A stretch of 64,000 bases of DNA from JBCBWG01 sp038523925 (GTDB lineage: Bacteria > Pseudomonadota > Alphaproteobacteria > Rhizobiales > Hyphomicrobiaceae). Position numbers and translations under genes: made by a program. Location: contig JBCBIY010000010.1 in NCBI GenBank assembly GCA_038523925.1, positions 1 to 64,000 of the forward strand, written 5' to 3'. Positions 10,218-18,738 of the stretch are shown here, piece after piece. The notes beneath the pieces are model-generated. The model did not search any database. It had not been told where the DNA came from and saw nothing but the letters and a program-made list of their open reading frames with translations. Numbering within the stretch: position 1 is the first letter of the stretch; every line of letters starts with the position of its first letter.

Positions 10218-10724
10218 TCAGTGATCCGCCGGCTCGAGGGTCTGCATGCGCTGGGGCGCTTCAACCGGCGCGCGCGGGTCATCATCGAGAATGCTCACCA
10301 ATGACGACTTCACCCGTCGAAGCATGCGCTCCAACTGTTGTTGCTCGCGCGGCGACAATGCTGCCAGTGCGTCGTCGGTTGTCGCCTCCGCAACCGGCCA
10401 GATAATCTCGTGCAGGCGCAGCGCTTCGGCCGTCAGATGCAGCCGGTTCACGCGCCGGTCATGGGCATCGGCAGAGCGCTCTAGCCAGCCCTTCGCCTCC
10501 ATCTTGTCGATGAGGCGGCCCGCAGTCGCTTTCTCGATCTCGAGGATGTCGGCGACTTCAGACTGGCTGAGTCCCGGCCGCTGTTTCAGGCGCGCAATAA
10601 CGATCCACTGCGCCCGCGTCACGCCCAGATCGCGCACGCGCCGCTCAAATACGGTTCGCAGCAGGCGCGCCACGTCCGTCATCATGTAGCCGATGTAGTG
10701 GTCGTCGTGCGCCCGGTCCGACAT
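10218..10724 (-). CDS. MarR family transcriptional regulator
   Basis: A 168-residue winged-helix regulator. The MarR core runs from about residue 15 to 150: the helix-turn-helix is LSQSEVADILEIEKATAGRLIDKME, followed by a beta-wing with the typical DxRxxxLxLT pattern (DRRVNRLHLTAEA). It is the first gene of the unit with the HlyD-type adaptor and diverges from the MFS pump, with 148 bp between starts that hold the palindrome GTAACgcagGTTAC. The layout predicts ligand-relieved repression of both directions (inference from family and arrangement). Confidence 0.93.
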   Translation of the reverse strand: MSDRAHDDHYIGYMMTDVARLLRTVFERRVRDLGVTRAQWIVIARLKQRPGLSQSEVADILEIEKATAGRLIDKMEAKGWLERSADAHDRRVNRLHLTAEALRLHEIIWPVAEATTDDALAALSPREQQQLERMLRRVKSSLVSILDDDPRAPVEAPQRMQTLEPADH

Positions 10725-10749
10725 CAGATCCGCCGTCTCCGCTCAGAAA

Positions 10750-10794
10750 GTAACGCAGGTTACCATTGCGTAGGCTATTATCGTCAAGAATAAT
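10750..10794. promoter_or_regulatory. Candidate MarR operator region in divergent promoter
   Basis: Two inverted repeats lie in the marR/MFS intergenic region: a perfect GTAAC-gcag-GTTAC (10750-10763), 26 bp from the marR start, and ATTAT-N8-ATAAT (10777-10794). The region is A/T-rich relative to its surroundings. The first has the size and symmetry of a MarR-dimer site. Binding is inferred, not shown. Confidence 0.5.
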
Positions 10795-10872
10795 GTTGTC
10801 TGAGTTATGAACAAGGTCTGACCGGCGCGCAGCGCGGCGTCTCGGACCTGAGAACGTGGAGCTTGGCAGGAC

Positions 10873-12408
10873 GTGACGGCGGCCGCAGCGAAGACAGAAG
10901 ACGGCGCGCCGGAGGTCAGCTTCGCGATGCGCGTTGCGATCATGATCTTCGTGATGCTTGGGACGACGATCTACACGGCGTCGATCCTGATCTCATCGAC
11001 GCTGCTGCCGAAGATGCAGGGCGCGCTCGCGGCGACCACGGACGAGATCTCGTGGACGATGACATTCAACATCGTGGCGACAGCCGTTGCGACGCCGATG
11101 ACCGGCTGGCTGGCGGATCGCTTTGGCCGCCGCGGCACGATGATCGGATGCGCTGCAATCTTTGCCGTTTCAACGCTGCTCTGCGGGCTTGCCGGATCGC
11201 TCGAGGAGCTGATCTTGTGGCGCATCGTGCAGGGCGCGGCTGGCGCGCCGCTGGTGCCGCTTGGCCAGACGATCCTGCTCGACACCTTCCCGCGGCGCCA
11301 GCACAACACCGTCATCGCGATCTACGGGATGGCCAACATGATCGGGCCAGTGCTCGGCCCGACGGTCGGCGGCGAGATCTCGGAGGCATACGGTTGGCGC
11401 TGGGGCTTCTTCATGATCGTACCGGTGGCTGCCATCACGGCGGTCGGCTACGCGCTCATCTTGAAACGGGACGACAATGACCGCGTCGCGAGGCTCGACT
11501 GGACCGGGTTCCTCACACTGTCGATTGCGATCGCAGGCGCGCAACTCGTGTTCTCGCGCGGCCAGCGTCTCGACTGGTTCGAGTCGTCTGAGATCGTCGT
11601 CGCGACGGTCATGGCCGGCCTCGCCTTCTATATGTTCATCGCCCACTCGCTGACCGCCGACCGGCCTTTCATTCGCCTCCGGCTCTTGAGCGACCGCAAT
11701 TACGCAATCGGACTCTTGCTCGTGCTGTTGTTCGGCATGTTGAATTTCGCGCCGATTGTCCTTCTGCCACCGCTCTTGCAGCAGCAGGCAAACTTTCCAG
11801 ACACTGCGATTGGCTGGTTGATCGGCTGGCGCGGTATCGGCGCGGCCGTCGGCTTCTTCGCAGCGATGCTCACCGGCCGCTTTGACCCGCGTTACGTCAT
11901 GTTCTTTGCCTGCGTCTGTCAGGCGATGTCGGGTTATTTCCTGATCGGGTTCTCCAACGACATCAATCAAGACCTGTTGGCGGCCAACATGGTGCTGCAG
12001 GGCTTCTCGGTGGGGCTCTGCTGGGTGCCAATGACCGTCGTCACGTTCTGGACCCTCGATGCGCAGTATCGCGCCGAGGCGATGTCCATGTTCCATCTGC
12101 TCCGCAATTTCGGATCGTCGCTCTTCATATCAGTCGCTGTGGCCGAGATCGTGCGGTCGGCGGGGGCGAACTACGCGCGCATGACGGAGAATGTGTCAGA
12201 GTTCAATCGCGCGTTTGATCTGCCTTGGGCAACGGGCGCGTGGTCGATCGAGACCGCGCGCGATATGGCAACGTTCGGTCGCGAGATCACGCGGCAGGCG
12301 ACGCTCATCGGGTATAATAATGCGTTCCTGATGTTCACGATCGTCGCCTTCGCAATGCTGCCGCTGATCTTGCTCGCGCGGCTGCCAAAGCAAACGGCTG
12401 CGAGCTGA
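10873..12408 (+). CDS. MFS transporter, DHA2 (EmrB/QacA-like) drug efflux pump
   Basis: A 511-residue major facilitator with about 14 membrane segments, the size and topology of the DHA2 family. The loop 2-3 motif GWLADRFGRRGTM and the antiporter motif C region (GMANMIGPVLGPTVGGEISE) are present. The start is a GTG at 10873 with GGAG 11 bases upstream; no ATG precedes the first conserved helix. It partners with the HlyD-type adaptor encoded divergently and is probably repressed by the MarR protein between them. The substrate cannot be read from sequence; such pumps export hydrophobic toxic compounds. Confidence 0.94.
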   Translation: MTAAAAKTEDGAPEVSFAMRVAIMIFVMLGTTIYTASILISSTLLPKMQGALAATTDEISWTMTFNIVATAVATPMTGWLADRFGRRGTMIGCAAIFAVSTLLCGLAGSLEELILWRIVQGAAGAPLVPLGQTILLDTFPRRQHNTVIAIYGMANMIGPVLGPTVGGEISEAYGWRWGFFMIVPVAAITAVGYALILKRDDNDRVARLDWTGFLTLSIAIAGAQLVFSRGQRLDWFESSEIVVATVMAGLAFYMFIAHSLTADRPFIRLRLLSDRNYAIGLLLVLLFGMLNFAPIVLLPPLLQQQANFPDTAIGWLIGWRGIGAAVGFFAAMLTGRFDPRYVMFFACVCQAMSGYFLIGFSNDINQDLLAANMVLQGFSVGLCWVPMTVVTFWTLDAQYRAEAMSMFHLLRNFGSSLFISVAVAEIVRSAGANYARMTENVSEFNRAFDLPWATGAWSIETARDMATFGREITRQATLIGYNNAFLMFTIVAFAMLPLILLARLPKQTAAS

Positions 12409-12413
12409 ACCCG

Positions 12414-13298
12414 TTAGCTCACGATCAGCAGGATCACGCCTGGCACAACGAGGCCGATCGCGCCGACCGTGCGCCACGTGATCGTCTCTTTGCGAAAAAT
12501 TGCGACAGACAAAGCGAGCGCGAAGATCGGCGCCGTGGCGGCAATCGGCGCGACGGTGAGGACGGTGCCGAGGTTGAGCGCGGTGTTGAGGCAGAAGATG
12601 CCCGCGCTTGAACAGAGGCCCGCCAGGACGAACCAGCGCAGCGAGCGCACCGAGCCGGTAAACCTGTGCCCGCGAATGATGAACCCAATCGAGATCACCG
12701 TGACGCCGACGACGTAGCCCAGCAGCGAGGCAAACATCGCATTGCCGACGTCCTCCAGTCCGAGCTTGGTGATCGCGTGCGCGCCGGCCCGGATGGCAGC
12801 CGTCATCAGTGGCAGGCCGATCGCCCAGATCGGCCAGGCCCGTTTGACGCTGGCTGGCCGCAGCGTCGCGATGACAGCGCCGCCGACGATCAGGCTGGTG
12901 CCGATCGCGATCGGCAGGGTCATCGTCTCGCCGAGCAGCGCAATTGCGAAGGCGGCCGCGAACATCGGCGCGGTGGCGGCAAACGCGCTCGCGAGCGTCG
13001 GGCCCATCGCGCCAATCGCCATCAGCGAGAATGTCATGGAGAGCGGCGGGCGGAAGACGCCGACAAGCGCGAACAGGAGTGCCGCGCGCGTCTCAAGGTC
13101 TGACCAGGAGAAATAGAGCGGCGCGAGGGCGAGGTAGACGAGGGCGCCCGTTGCGACGTTGACCAGCAGCGCGGAGTGGCGATCGGCGGTGGGCAAGCCG
13201 ATGCTTTGGAAGTGGTTGCCTGTCGCAAAGAGCAGGGCGGCCGCCAGGGCAAAGAGCTGCGGCAATTCGGCAGAAGGCAGCATCAGGTCGGGCAGCAC
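12414..13298 (-). CDS. DMT superfamily (EamA) transporter
   Basis: A 294-residue membrane protein with ten predicted membrane segments arranged as two EamA repeats (about residues 12-140 and 155-290), the usual size for the drug/metabolite transporter superfamily. The end of repeat 1 (LLGETMTLPIAIGTSLIVGG) and of repeat 2 (FRKETITWRTVGAIGLVVPG) are typical. The annotated start is a GTG at 13298; an ATG five codons in (13283) is equally possible, with no clear ribosome site for either. It converges on the MFS gene with five bases between stops. Substrate unknown. Confidence 0.9.
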   Translation of the reverse strand: MLPDLMLPSAELPQLFALAAALLFATGNHFQSIGLPTADRHSALLVNVATGALVYLALAPLYFSWSDLETRAALLFALVGVFRPPLSMTFSLMAIGAMGPTLASAFAATAPMFAAAFAIALLGETMTLPIAIGTSLIVGGAVIATLRPASVKRAWPIWAIGLPLMTAAIRAGAHAITKLGLEDVGNAMFASLLGYVVGVTVISIGFIIRGHRFTGSVRSLRWFVLAGLCSSAGIFCLNTALNLGTVLTVAPIAATAPIFALALSVAIFRKETITWRTVGAIGLVVPGVILLIVS

Positions 13299-13368
13299 AT
13301 TGGACGGTGAGGGATGGGCGTTGCGTCAACCTAGATCAAAACCGATGAGCTTGTCGTGGCAGCCTGTT

Positions 13369-13393
13369 GGAACCGCAAACGCAGATGATCGTT
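13369..13393 (+). promoter_or_regulatory. EcfG-type (general stress response) promoter
   Basis: GGAAC at 13369-13373 and CGTT at 13390-13393 are separated by exactly 16 bases, a full match to the alphaproteobacterial EcfG consensus GGAAC-N16/17-CGTT. Transcription would start near 13400, just before the GGAGG ribosome site (13416-13420) of the PMP3-like gene. The downstream genes fit a stress regulon. Confidence 0.8.
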
Positions 13394-13426
13394 GAACGCC
13401 CAAGGTCATCACATTGGAGGTCCACC

Positions 13427-13597
13427 ATGGAACTCATTCTTATCGTGCTCGCGCTGTTTGTCCCGCCGCTGGCGGTGTTCTTCACGTGCGGGCTGTGCAA
13501 GCACTTCTGGATCAACATCCTGCTCACGCTTCTCGGCTATCTGCCGGGTGTCGTCCACGCGGTTTGGTATATCGGCCGCTCGCGCAGTGTCGCGTGA
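13427..13597 (+). CDS. PMP3/YqaE family small stress membrane protein
   Basis: A 56-residue protein with two membrane helices (residues 1-20 and 28-48) and the PMP3 signature: LFVPPLAVFF followed by a Cys-containing turn (CGLCKHFWINILLTLLGYLPG) and a short basic C-terminus. Members in plants, yeast and bacteria are induced by salt, cold or desiccation and affect membrane potential. GGAGG is six bases before the ATG. An EcfG-type promoter lies just upstream, and the stop codon overlaps the start of the DUF4112 gene (TGATG), suggesting translational coupling. Confidence 0.92.
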   Translation: MELILIVLALFVPPLAVFFTCGLCKHFWINILLTLLGYLPGVVHAVWYIGRSRSVA

Positions 13598-14019
13598 TGG
13601 CCGTCTCAACAACGACGGGACGCGGGTCAGATGTCGTATCGCATCGGCGCGAGAGCGGCGGTGACTTCGATGCCGGACGGCGGGCTGCCAAGCTCGAGCG
13701 GGTCGAGAAGCTCGCGCAGACGATGGACAACATCGTACGCATTCCCGGCACGAACATCCGTCTCGGCCTCGACAGTCTGGCTGGCCTGATCCCAGGCGTT
13801 GGCGACGCGGCCGCACTCGCACCGGCGCTCTATATCGTCAATGAGGCGCGCGCACTCGGTGTTCGCAACCGGATCCTGGCGCGCATGCTTGGCAACGTCG
13901 GGATTGACTGGGTGATCGGCACGATCCCGCTGCTCGGCGACATCTTCGACGTCAGCTTCAAAGCCAACACGATGAACGTTGAGCTGTTGCGGCGCGAAAT
14001 CGAAAGCGGAAAGATCTAA
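13597..14019 (+). CDS. DUF4112 domain-containing membrane protein
   Basis: A 140-residue protein. After a polar N-terminus comes the DUF4112 core (residues about 33-135), with the conserved MDNIVRIPGTNIRLGLDSL and LIPGVGDAAALAPALYIV stretches and a second hairpin GTIPLLGDIFDVSFKAN. The two Gly/Pro/Asp-rich segments look like membrane re-entrant loops. The start ATG overlaps the stop of the PMP3 gene as TGATG, so it is read from the same EcfG-type promoter. Its stop overlaps that of the convergent GMC oxidoreductase by four bases. The family function is unknown; the coupling points to envelope stress (inference). Confidence 0.88.
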   Translation: MAVSTTTGRGSDVVSHRRESGGDFDAGRRAAKLERVEKLAQTMDNIVRIPGTNIRLGLDSLAGLIPGVGDAAALAPALYIVNEARALGVRNRILARMLGNVGIDWVIGTIPLLGDIFDVSFKANTMNVELLRREIESGKI

Positions 14020-15671
14020 GCGGCTTCGTCCCAATGGATCATGGCGCGCTCTGCAAGTGCGGTGATCGTGAACAGCGGATTGACGCCAAGCGAGCGCGGG
14101 ATGATCGCGCCGTCGATGACGTGAAGCCCGTCGTGCGTTGCGGCGGGCTTTCCTTTGGCCGAAGGATCGAACACCGCACCGCGGTGATCGACCGCGCCGG
14201 TCGTCACATCGGTGCCCATGGGACACCCACCAAGCGGATGCGCCGTTGCGGGCTGCGTCCCCATCACGGATTTCGGCAGCGGCGACTTTACGTAGTCGCC
14301 ACCGACCGCGCCGACGACCGCTGCCAGCGTCTCGTCAAGCCGCTTGTAGACCGGCTCGTCCGCCGCATCGGGCCAGGCGATCCGCAGCGCATCATCAATC
14401 AATTCAAGCCGGCCGGACGCGCTGTCGTGGCTCACGGCAAAGAAGGTCTGCAGGCTTGCAAGCGGGCCCTTGTAGACGCCGTTGATAAGCGCCTGCATGG
14501 CGCCAACGAGCCGACCGTTCGGCATAAACATGACCGGCAGGATTGGCGCCATCGCCGACGGAAGCGCGCCTTCCTGAATCCGGAGTTCGTTTTCAAGGCA
14601 ATCGGGATCATCGATCTCGATTTGGCCGGACACACTGGCCCCGATCGGCGCCAACCCGTCCTTGACGGGGTGTCCGACGCCGATGCCATTGACGGCGCGG
14701 TTTGCGCCATAGCCAAACGCAATGATGTCGCCGTTGGCTGAAAAGCGCGTGCCCACATGGTCCGAGACAGGCAGGCCACGCGCACCTGAACGCAGCAGAA
14801 TTTCGGTCGAGCCAAGCGAACCGGCTGCGAGGACGACGTGAGTTGCCGTGATAGAGGCGGGCAACGTCGCATCGCAGGGGCGTGGCCCCGCCGTCGGGGC
14901 GATGTGGATGCGCCAGCGCTTCGCGCTTTGTCGATCTTCCGAACTCACATGGTCGACCTTCAGGCCGGTGAAGCATTGCGCGCCATGGCGCACGGCTTCC
15001 GGCAGGTAGGTCAGAGCGACGGTGTTCTTCGCCCCCACGTTGCAGCCGCCAACACAGTCACCGCAGCGGGTGCAGGCCGGTTGCGTGATGCCGGCCGGGT
15101 TGGTGTTTTCGTCAAAGCTGACCGCGACCGTTGGCGCGATTGGTTTGACGCCGACGCCGTCGGAGGCGGCCTCAAGCGCCTTGAACTTCGCATGTCCGCA
15201 GGCCTCAGGGTCGCGGGCCGGGCGCAGCCATTCAGCGGCGCGCACGTAGCCTTGGTCGAGCGTCGGGTCCTGGCGGATTTGTCCTGGCCAGACGGGATCT
15301 GCAAACACGCGGGCATCCGGGCGGAGAACAACACCGGCGTTCACCAGCGACCCGCCACCGAGACCGCAACCAACGAGCACGTGCATGTCTTTGCCAAGCC
15401 GCACGTCATAAAGACCGGTCGGTGAGCCGGCATCCATCCGGCCACCCGTGACGCGGAGTTCGCGACGCATGTCGGGAAAGCGCGTTGCAAACGAGCCGGT
15501 CGGCACTTCGCGCCCGCGTTCGATGACGGCCACCGATAGTCCGCGCGCCGCGAGCCGCGCCGCCGAAACCCCGCCGCCATAACCTGAGCCGACGATGACC
15601 ACGTCGTAGTGGCCCCGCAGCGCGGCGTGCGCGGAAGCGAGCGGCGGCATCTCTGCAACTGACTGCGCCAT
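14016..15671 (-). CDS. GMC-type FAD oxidoreductase (cholesterol oxidase-like) with Cys cluster
   Basis: A 551-residue flavoprotein. The dinucleotide-binding motif GSGYGG is at residues 28-33, the FAD-contacting GLGGGSLVNAGV at 103-114, and the C-terminal GMC part includes ATAHPLGGCPMGTDV and VIDGAIIPRSLGVNP with the expected His and Asn. A ferredoxin-like Cys cluster C-x2-C-x2-C-x3-C (Cys200, 203, 206, 210) lies in the middle and is followed by AKNT, as in the cholesterol oxidase-like subgroup. It should oxidise an alcohol, perhaps a steroid or other hydrophobic one, passing electrons to oxygen or an acceptor. No signal peptide is seen. Confidence 0.88.
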   Translation of the reverse strand: MAQSVAEMPPLASAHAALRGHYDVVIVGSGYGGGVSAARLAARGLSVAVIERGREVPTGSFATRFPDMRRELRVTGGRMDAGSPTGLYDVRLGKDMHVLVGCGLGGGSLVNAGVVLRPDARVFADPVWPGQIRQDPTLDQGYVRAAEWLRPARDPEACGHAKFKALEAASDGVGVKPIAPTVAVSFDENTNPAGITQPACTRCGDCVGGCNVGAKNTVALTYLPEAVRHGAQCFTGLKVDHVSSEDRQSAKRWRIHIAPTAGPRPCDATLPASITATHVVLAAGSLGSTEILLRSGARGLPVSDHVGTRFSANGDIIAFGYGANRAVNGIGVGHPVKDGLAPIGASVSGQIEIDDPDCLENELRIQEGALPSAMAPILPVMFMPNGRLVGAMQALINGVYKGPLASLQTFFAVSHDSASGRLELIDDALRIAWPDAADEPVYKRLDETLAAVVGAVGGDYVKSPLPKSVMGTQPATAHPLGGCPMGTDVTTGAVDHRGAVFDPSAKGKPAATHDGLHVIDGAIIPRSLGVNPLFTITALAERAMIHWDEAA

Positions 15672-15767
15672 GTGGCCAAGCCTAGTGCGATTCGGTTAAG
15701 TCCCCGTTCGCGCCGAGCCCCCTCCGCGCGCCGTTTCCGGTTGGCCTTTGGCCGCCTCCGCGCGGCG

Positions 15768-16763
15768 TCAGCGGTAGGCGATCGGCAGGCGGTACGTGCG
15801 CTCGCGCTCTGGAAGGCGGGGCGGTGGCGCCGGAAACTGAAACGACTGAACATCGCGGACAGCCTGGCGATCAAGGCTTGCGGCGCCACTGCTGCGGATA
15901 ACCCGCACGTTTTGCGGCTGACCGTTGCCGCTGATCGTCAGTTCGATCTCTAGCGAGCCCGTCGAGCTGACATCATCTGACGTCTGCCGATTCCGCAAAT
16001 GGCTCTGCAGTTGCGGGAGTGCGGCGACAACGATTGCATCGAAGCCGGTCGCAATCCGCCCGGCCGGTTTGGTGACGGTGGCGGCGCCGCCGGCGTCGTT
16101 GGTCCCTTCATCGCGCGCCTCGGAGGCCGCCGAACCCTCCGATGGCGCAGCATCCGCCGGGTCCGCTTGCGCCCGATCGGCCTCGACTGGCCGCGGCATA
16201 ACGCTGACGACGATACCTGCAGGCGCCGCATCGGTCGTCTCAAAGGGGGGGCGTAAAACCTGCTGCGGAGCCGACGGCTGAGTGGTGGCGCCGGCGGTGA
16301 CCCTGCGGGCTTCAGATTGTGCGCGGGTCGTCACCGCCGCGTCGCCTGGCGTCATCGGCGCTGTGCCGTCTCGGCGCAGCTCAAGCTGCGATGCGCGAAT
16401 GATCGTGACGGCAATCTCGCGGTCTTGCCCGCCGCGTCCGACGCGCTCATCAGCGGGCGCTGACAGCAATGCGTAAAGGAGGCCGGCGTGAGCGGCGGCT
16501 GCGAGAATGAGGGCTGCTGGCAATGCGCTGCGCTCGCGCAAAGACGCGGTCCGCACCGGTAGCCAGCTCGTGTCGGCGTCAAGCGTCAGGTCGGTTTGGG
16601 GCGTGGCATCCGACGCCGCGTCGGGCGTGATGATTTTAGCGGCCCGGCGCGATTGGCCGATGGCCGCCGCGGCTGCCGCTGCGACCACCGCTGGCCTGAT
16701 GCGATCTGACGGGGCCGCGCGATTGCCCGGCAACGCGGTCTCGGGCATACGCCGTGCCTCCAC
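15768..16763 (-). CDS. TonB-like energy transducer protein
   Basis: A 331-residue protein with a single membrane helix at about residues 80-100 (ALPAALILAAAAHAGLLYAL), a long Pro/Ala/Thr-rich periplasmic linker (about 105-235) and a C-terminal TonB-type domain (about 245-330) with GSLEIELTISGNGQPQNVRV and the downstream FPAPPP. TonB proteins carry inner-membrane proton-motive energy to outer-membrane receptors. The 80-residue N-terminal cytoplasmic extension, rich in Ala and Arg, is longer than usual. No exbB, exbD or receptor gene is adjacent, so the partner system is elsewhere. Confidence 0.8.
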   Translation of the reverse strand: MEARRMPETALPGNRAAPSDRIRPAVVAAAAAAAIGQSRRAAKIITPDAASDATPQTDLTLDADTSWLPVRTASLRERSALPAALILAAAAHAGLLYALLSAPADERVGRGGQDREIAVTIIRASQLELRRDGTAPMTPGDAAVTTRAQSEARRVTAGATTQPSAPQQVLRPPFETTDAAPAGIVVSVMPRPVEADRAQADPADAAPSEGSAASEARDEGTNDAGGAATVTKPAGRIATGFDAIVVAALPQLQSHLRNRQTSDDVSSTGSLEIELTISGNGQPQNVRVIRSSGAASLDRQAVRDVQSFQFPAPPPRLPERERTYRLPIAYR

Positions 16764-16805
16764 GGCTAACCCATGGCGGGCTTCGCGCCGGGAGGCAACC
16801 GCCGC

Positions 16806-17510
16806 CTATTCCGCGGCGACGACGACCCGGTGCTGCTCAAGATCGCTGATGAATGTCGTATATTCAGCAACCGGACGGCGCGGCGTTCGGTAGGTATTGA
16901 CCTTCGCCTCAGCGAGCGGATGGCCGATCGCCATGCCGGTCACCAGTGTCTCGTTGGGGCTGATGCCGAGCATTTCGCGGATGCGGTGCGGGTAGTTGCA
17001 GAAGGCGGCTTGCGGGCAGGCTTCGAGGCCCTCGCCACGGGCGGCAAGCAACAGCGTCTGGATGAAGGCGCCGAGGTCGAGCCATGCCCCCTGACCCATG
17101 TCGGTATCCATGGTGATCATGAGCCCGACCGGCGCGTCGAAGAATTGATAGTTGCGCGCCTGCTGGCGTTGCGTGCCCTCGCGGTCACCCTTCTGAATGC
17201 CGACGGTTGAGTACAAGCCCCAGCCCGTCTGCCGCCGCCGCGTCAGGTACGGCTCGCGCCACGTGTCCATGTAGTAGGCAAACTCACGCTCTTCGGTCGC
17301 GCCGCTCAGGTAGGCTTTTGTGATTTCTTCGCAGAATTTGTCCCGTGCACTGTCAGTCAGCACATAGACCTTCCAGGGTTGGATGTTGGACCCGTTCGGA
17401 GCGCGCGCTCCGGCCTCAACGATCCGCGCGATGGTTCCCCGAGAGACCTCGCGTTTACGGTCGAATGCGCGGATACTCTGGCGCCCGTGGATCGCATGTA
17501 AAATGTCCAT
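16806..17510 (-). CDS. Nitroreductase family protein (FMN-dependent)
   Basis: A 234-residue flavoprotein of the nitroreductase fold. The N-terminal phosphate-binding pattern HGRQSIRAFDRKR and the following ARAPNGSNIQPWKVYVLT are typical of the FMN site, and the C-terminal GISPNETLVTGMAIGHPL completes it. Members reduce nitroaromatics, quinones or enones with NAD(P)H. The frame extends to 17585, but the ATG at 17510 has a G-rich ribosome site and starts at the family N-terminus. The gene has its own upstream region, which carries the palindrome at 17640. Confidence 0.9.
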   Translation of the reverse strand: MDILHAIHGRQSIRAFDRKREVSRGTIARIVEAGARAPNGSNIQPWKVYVLTDSARDKFCEEITKAYLSGATEEREFAYYMDTWREPYLTRRRQTGWGLYSTVGIQKGDREGTQRQQARNYQFFDAPVGLMITMDTDMGQGAWLDLGAFIQTLLLAARGEGLEACPQAAFCNYPHRIREMLGISPNETLVTGMAIGHPLAEAKVNTYRTPRRPVAEYTTFISDLEQHRVVVAAE

Positions 17511-17639
17511 GCTCTGCCCCCCTGACAGGTTATCTGACTTCGAACAATCTGGTTGCGCATCGTGACAGTTTTGCGATTTCAGCAAGTCTGTTGCGATCCA
17601 AAATTGGAGTCACGCCATGTTTCTGCCGTGCGACAATCT

Positions 17640-17654
17640 GGACACATAGTGTCC
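17640..17654. promoter_or_regulatory. Perfect palindrome GGACAC-ATA-GTGTCC
   Basis: A perfect six-base inverted repeat with a three-base spacer, 130 bp upstream of the nitroreductase start and 26 bp after the stop of the 2-hydroxyacid dehydrogenase gene. Size and symmetry fit a dimeric repressor site, but no regulator gene is next to it. A role in mRNA end formation is less likely because no T-run follows on either strand. Confidence 0.35.
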
Positions 17655-17680
17655 TGTAGCGTTTGAATGGCTACGCCGGC

Positions 17681-18631
17681 CTAGCCGTCCAAAACGTTGA
17701 CGGGCGTGCCGGCCGTAAAAGCCGCGCAGGCATCAGCCATGCCCTGATACCAGGCTGCGAGGTTCTCGCGGGTCCAGTAGCCGAGGTGCGGCGTGGCGAC
17801 GACGTTCGAAAGCGTGCGCAGCGGATGATCTGCCGGTAGCGGCTCTTCGTCGAAGACATCCAACCCCGCGCCGAGGATGCGGCCGTTTGAGAGCGCATCG
17901 ATGAGCGCTGCCTCGTCCACGATGGGCCCGCGGGATGTGTTGATCAAAATTGTCGACGGCTTCATCGCCGCAAACGCGCGTGCGTCGACCAGGCCACGCG
18001 TCCGCTCTGACAGCCGCGTGTGGATCGAGATCACGTCAGACGTGGCAAACAACGCGTCGCGGCTGACGCGGGTCGCGCCGGCGGCCTCGGCGGTGGCGTC
18101 ATCAAGGTTCTCGCTCCATGCAACGACGTCCATATCGAGCGCCCGGCCGAGCCGCGCCATGCGGGCGCCGAGCTTGCCGAGGCCGAGTAATCCAAGCGTT
18201 TTACCTGCAAGTTCTGTCCCGACCGTCGATTGCCAGCCGCCACCCGCGACGTTGGCGGTTTCCCGGCTAATCGATCGCGCGACCGCGAGCATCAGCCCAA
18301 GCGCGAGTTCCGCAGTCGCCGTGCTGTTGCCGGGCGTGCCGCAGACCGTAATGCCGCGAGCGTGCGCCGCAGCGATGTCGATTGCGGCATTGCGCATGCC
18401 CGCGGTGACGATGAGCTTGAGGTTTGGGAGCCCAGCAATCACATCAGCATCGAAGGCCGTCCGCTCGCGCATCAGGCAAACGATGTCGGCGTCGGCGAGC
18501 GCCGCGGCGATCTCGGAGCGCGGTATGGGCTGTCGGTGCACACGAATGTCGTTGTGCGCCGCGACGTGCGACCAGTCGGCCAGCGTCATGGACAGGTCCT
18601 GGTAGTCGTCGAGAATGGCGATGCGGGCCAT
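17681..18631 (-). CDS. D-2-hydroxyacid dehydrogenase (NAD-dependent)
   Basis: A 316-residue member of the D-isomer-specific 2-hydroxyacid dehydrogenase family. The Rossmann motif LGLLGLGKLGARMA is near residues 145-158. The catalytic set is visible: Arg in NTSRGPIVDE, Glu in FDEEPLP and His in TPHLGYWT. It reduces or oxidises a 2-keto/2-hydroxy acid pair; the exact substrate (for example phosphoglycerate, glyoxylate or hydroxypyruvate) is not decided. It lacks the ACT domain of SerA, so I do not name it serA. It is divergent from the zinc peptidase gene. Confidence 0.92.
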   Translation of the reverse strand: MARIAILDDYQDLSMTLADWSHVAAHNDIRVHRQPIPRSEIAAALADADIVCLMRERTAFDADVIAGLPNLKLIVTAGMRNAAIDIAAAHARGITVCGTPGNSTATAELALGLMLAVARSISRETANVAGGGWQSTVGTELAGKTLGLLGLGKLGARMARLGRALDMDVVAWSENLDDATAEAAGATRVSRDALFATSDVISIHTRLSERTRGLVDARAFAAMKPSTILINTSRGPIVDEAALIDALSNGRILGAGLDVFDEEPLPADHPLRTLSNVVATPHLGYWTRENLAAWYQGMADACAAFTAGTPVNVLDG

Positions 18632-18738
18632 CGGGTGCTCCTTGGCTTGGGTCTCGCGGGGGAGATGCGCAAGCCTCGGCCGCCGGACCGCCGGTCGTCA
18701 AACAACGTCAACACCAAGCGGAGCTGTCTGACCTCGGC

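Noticed and set aside
9219..10304. 361-residue plus-strand frame
   Set aside because: Antisense to the HlyD adaptor and marR, both strongly supported on the other strand.
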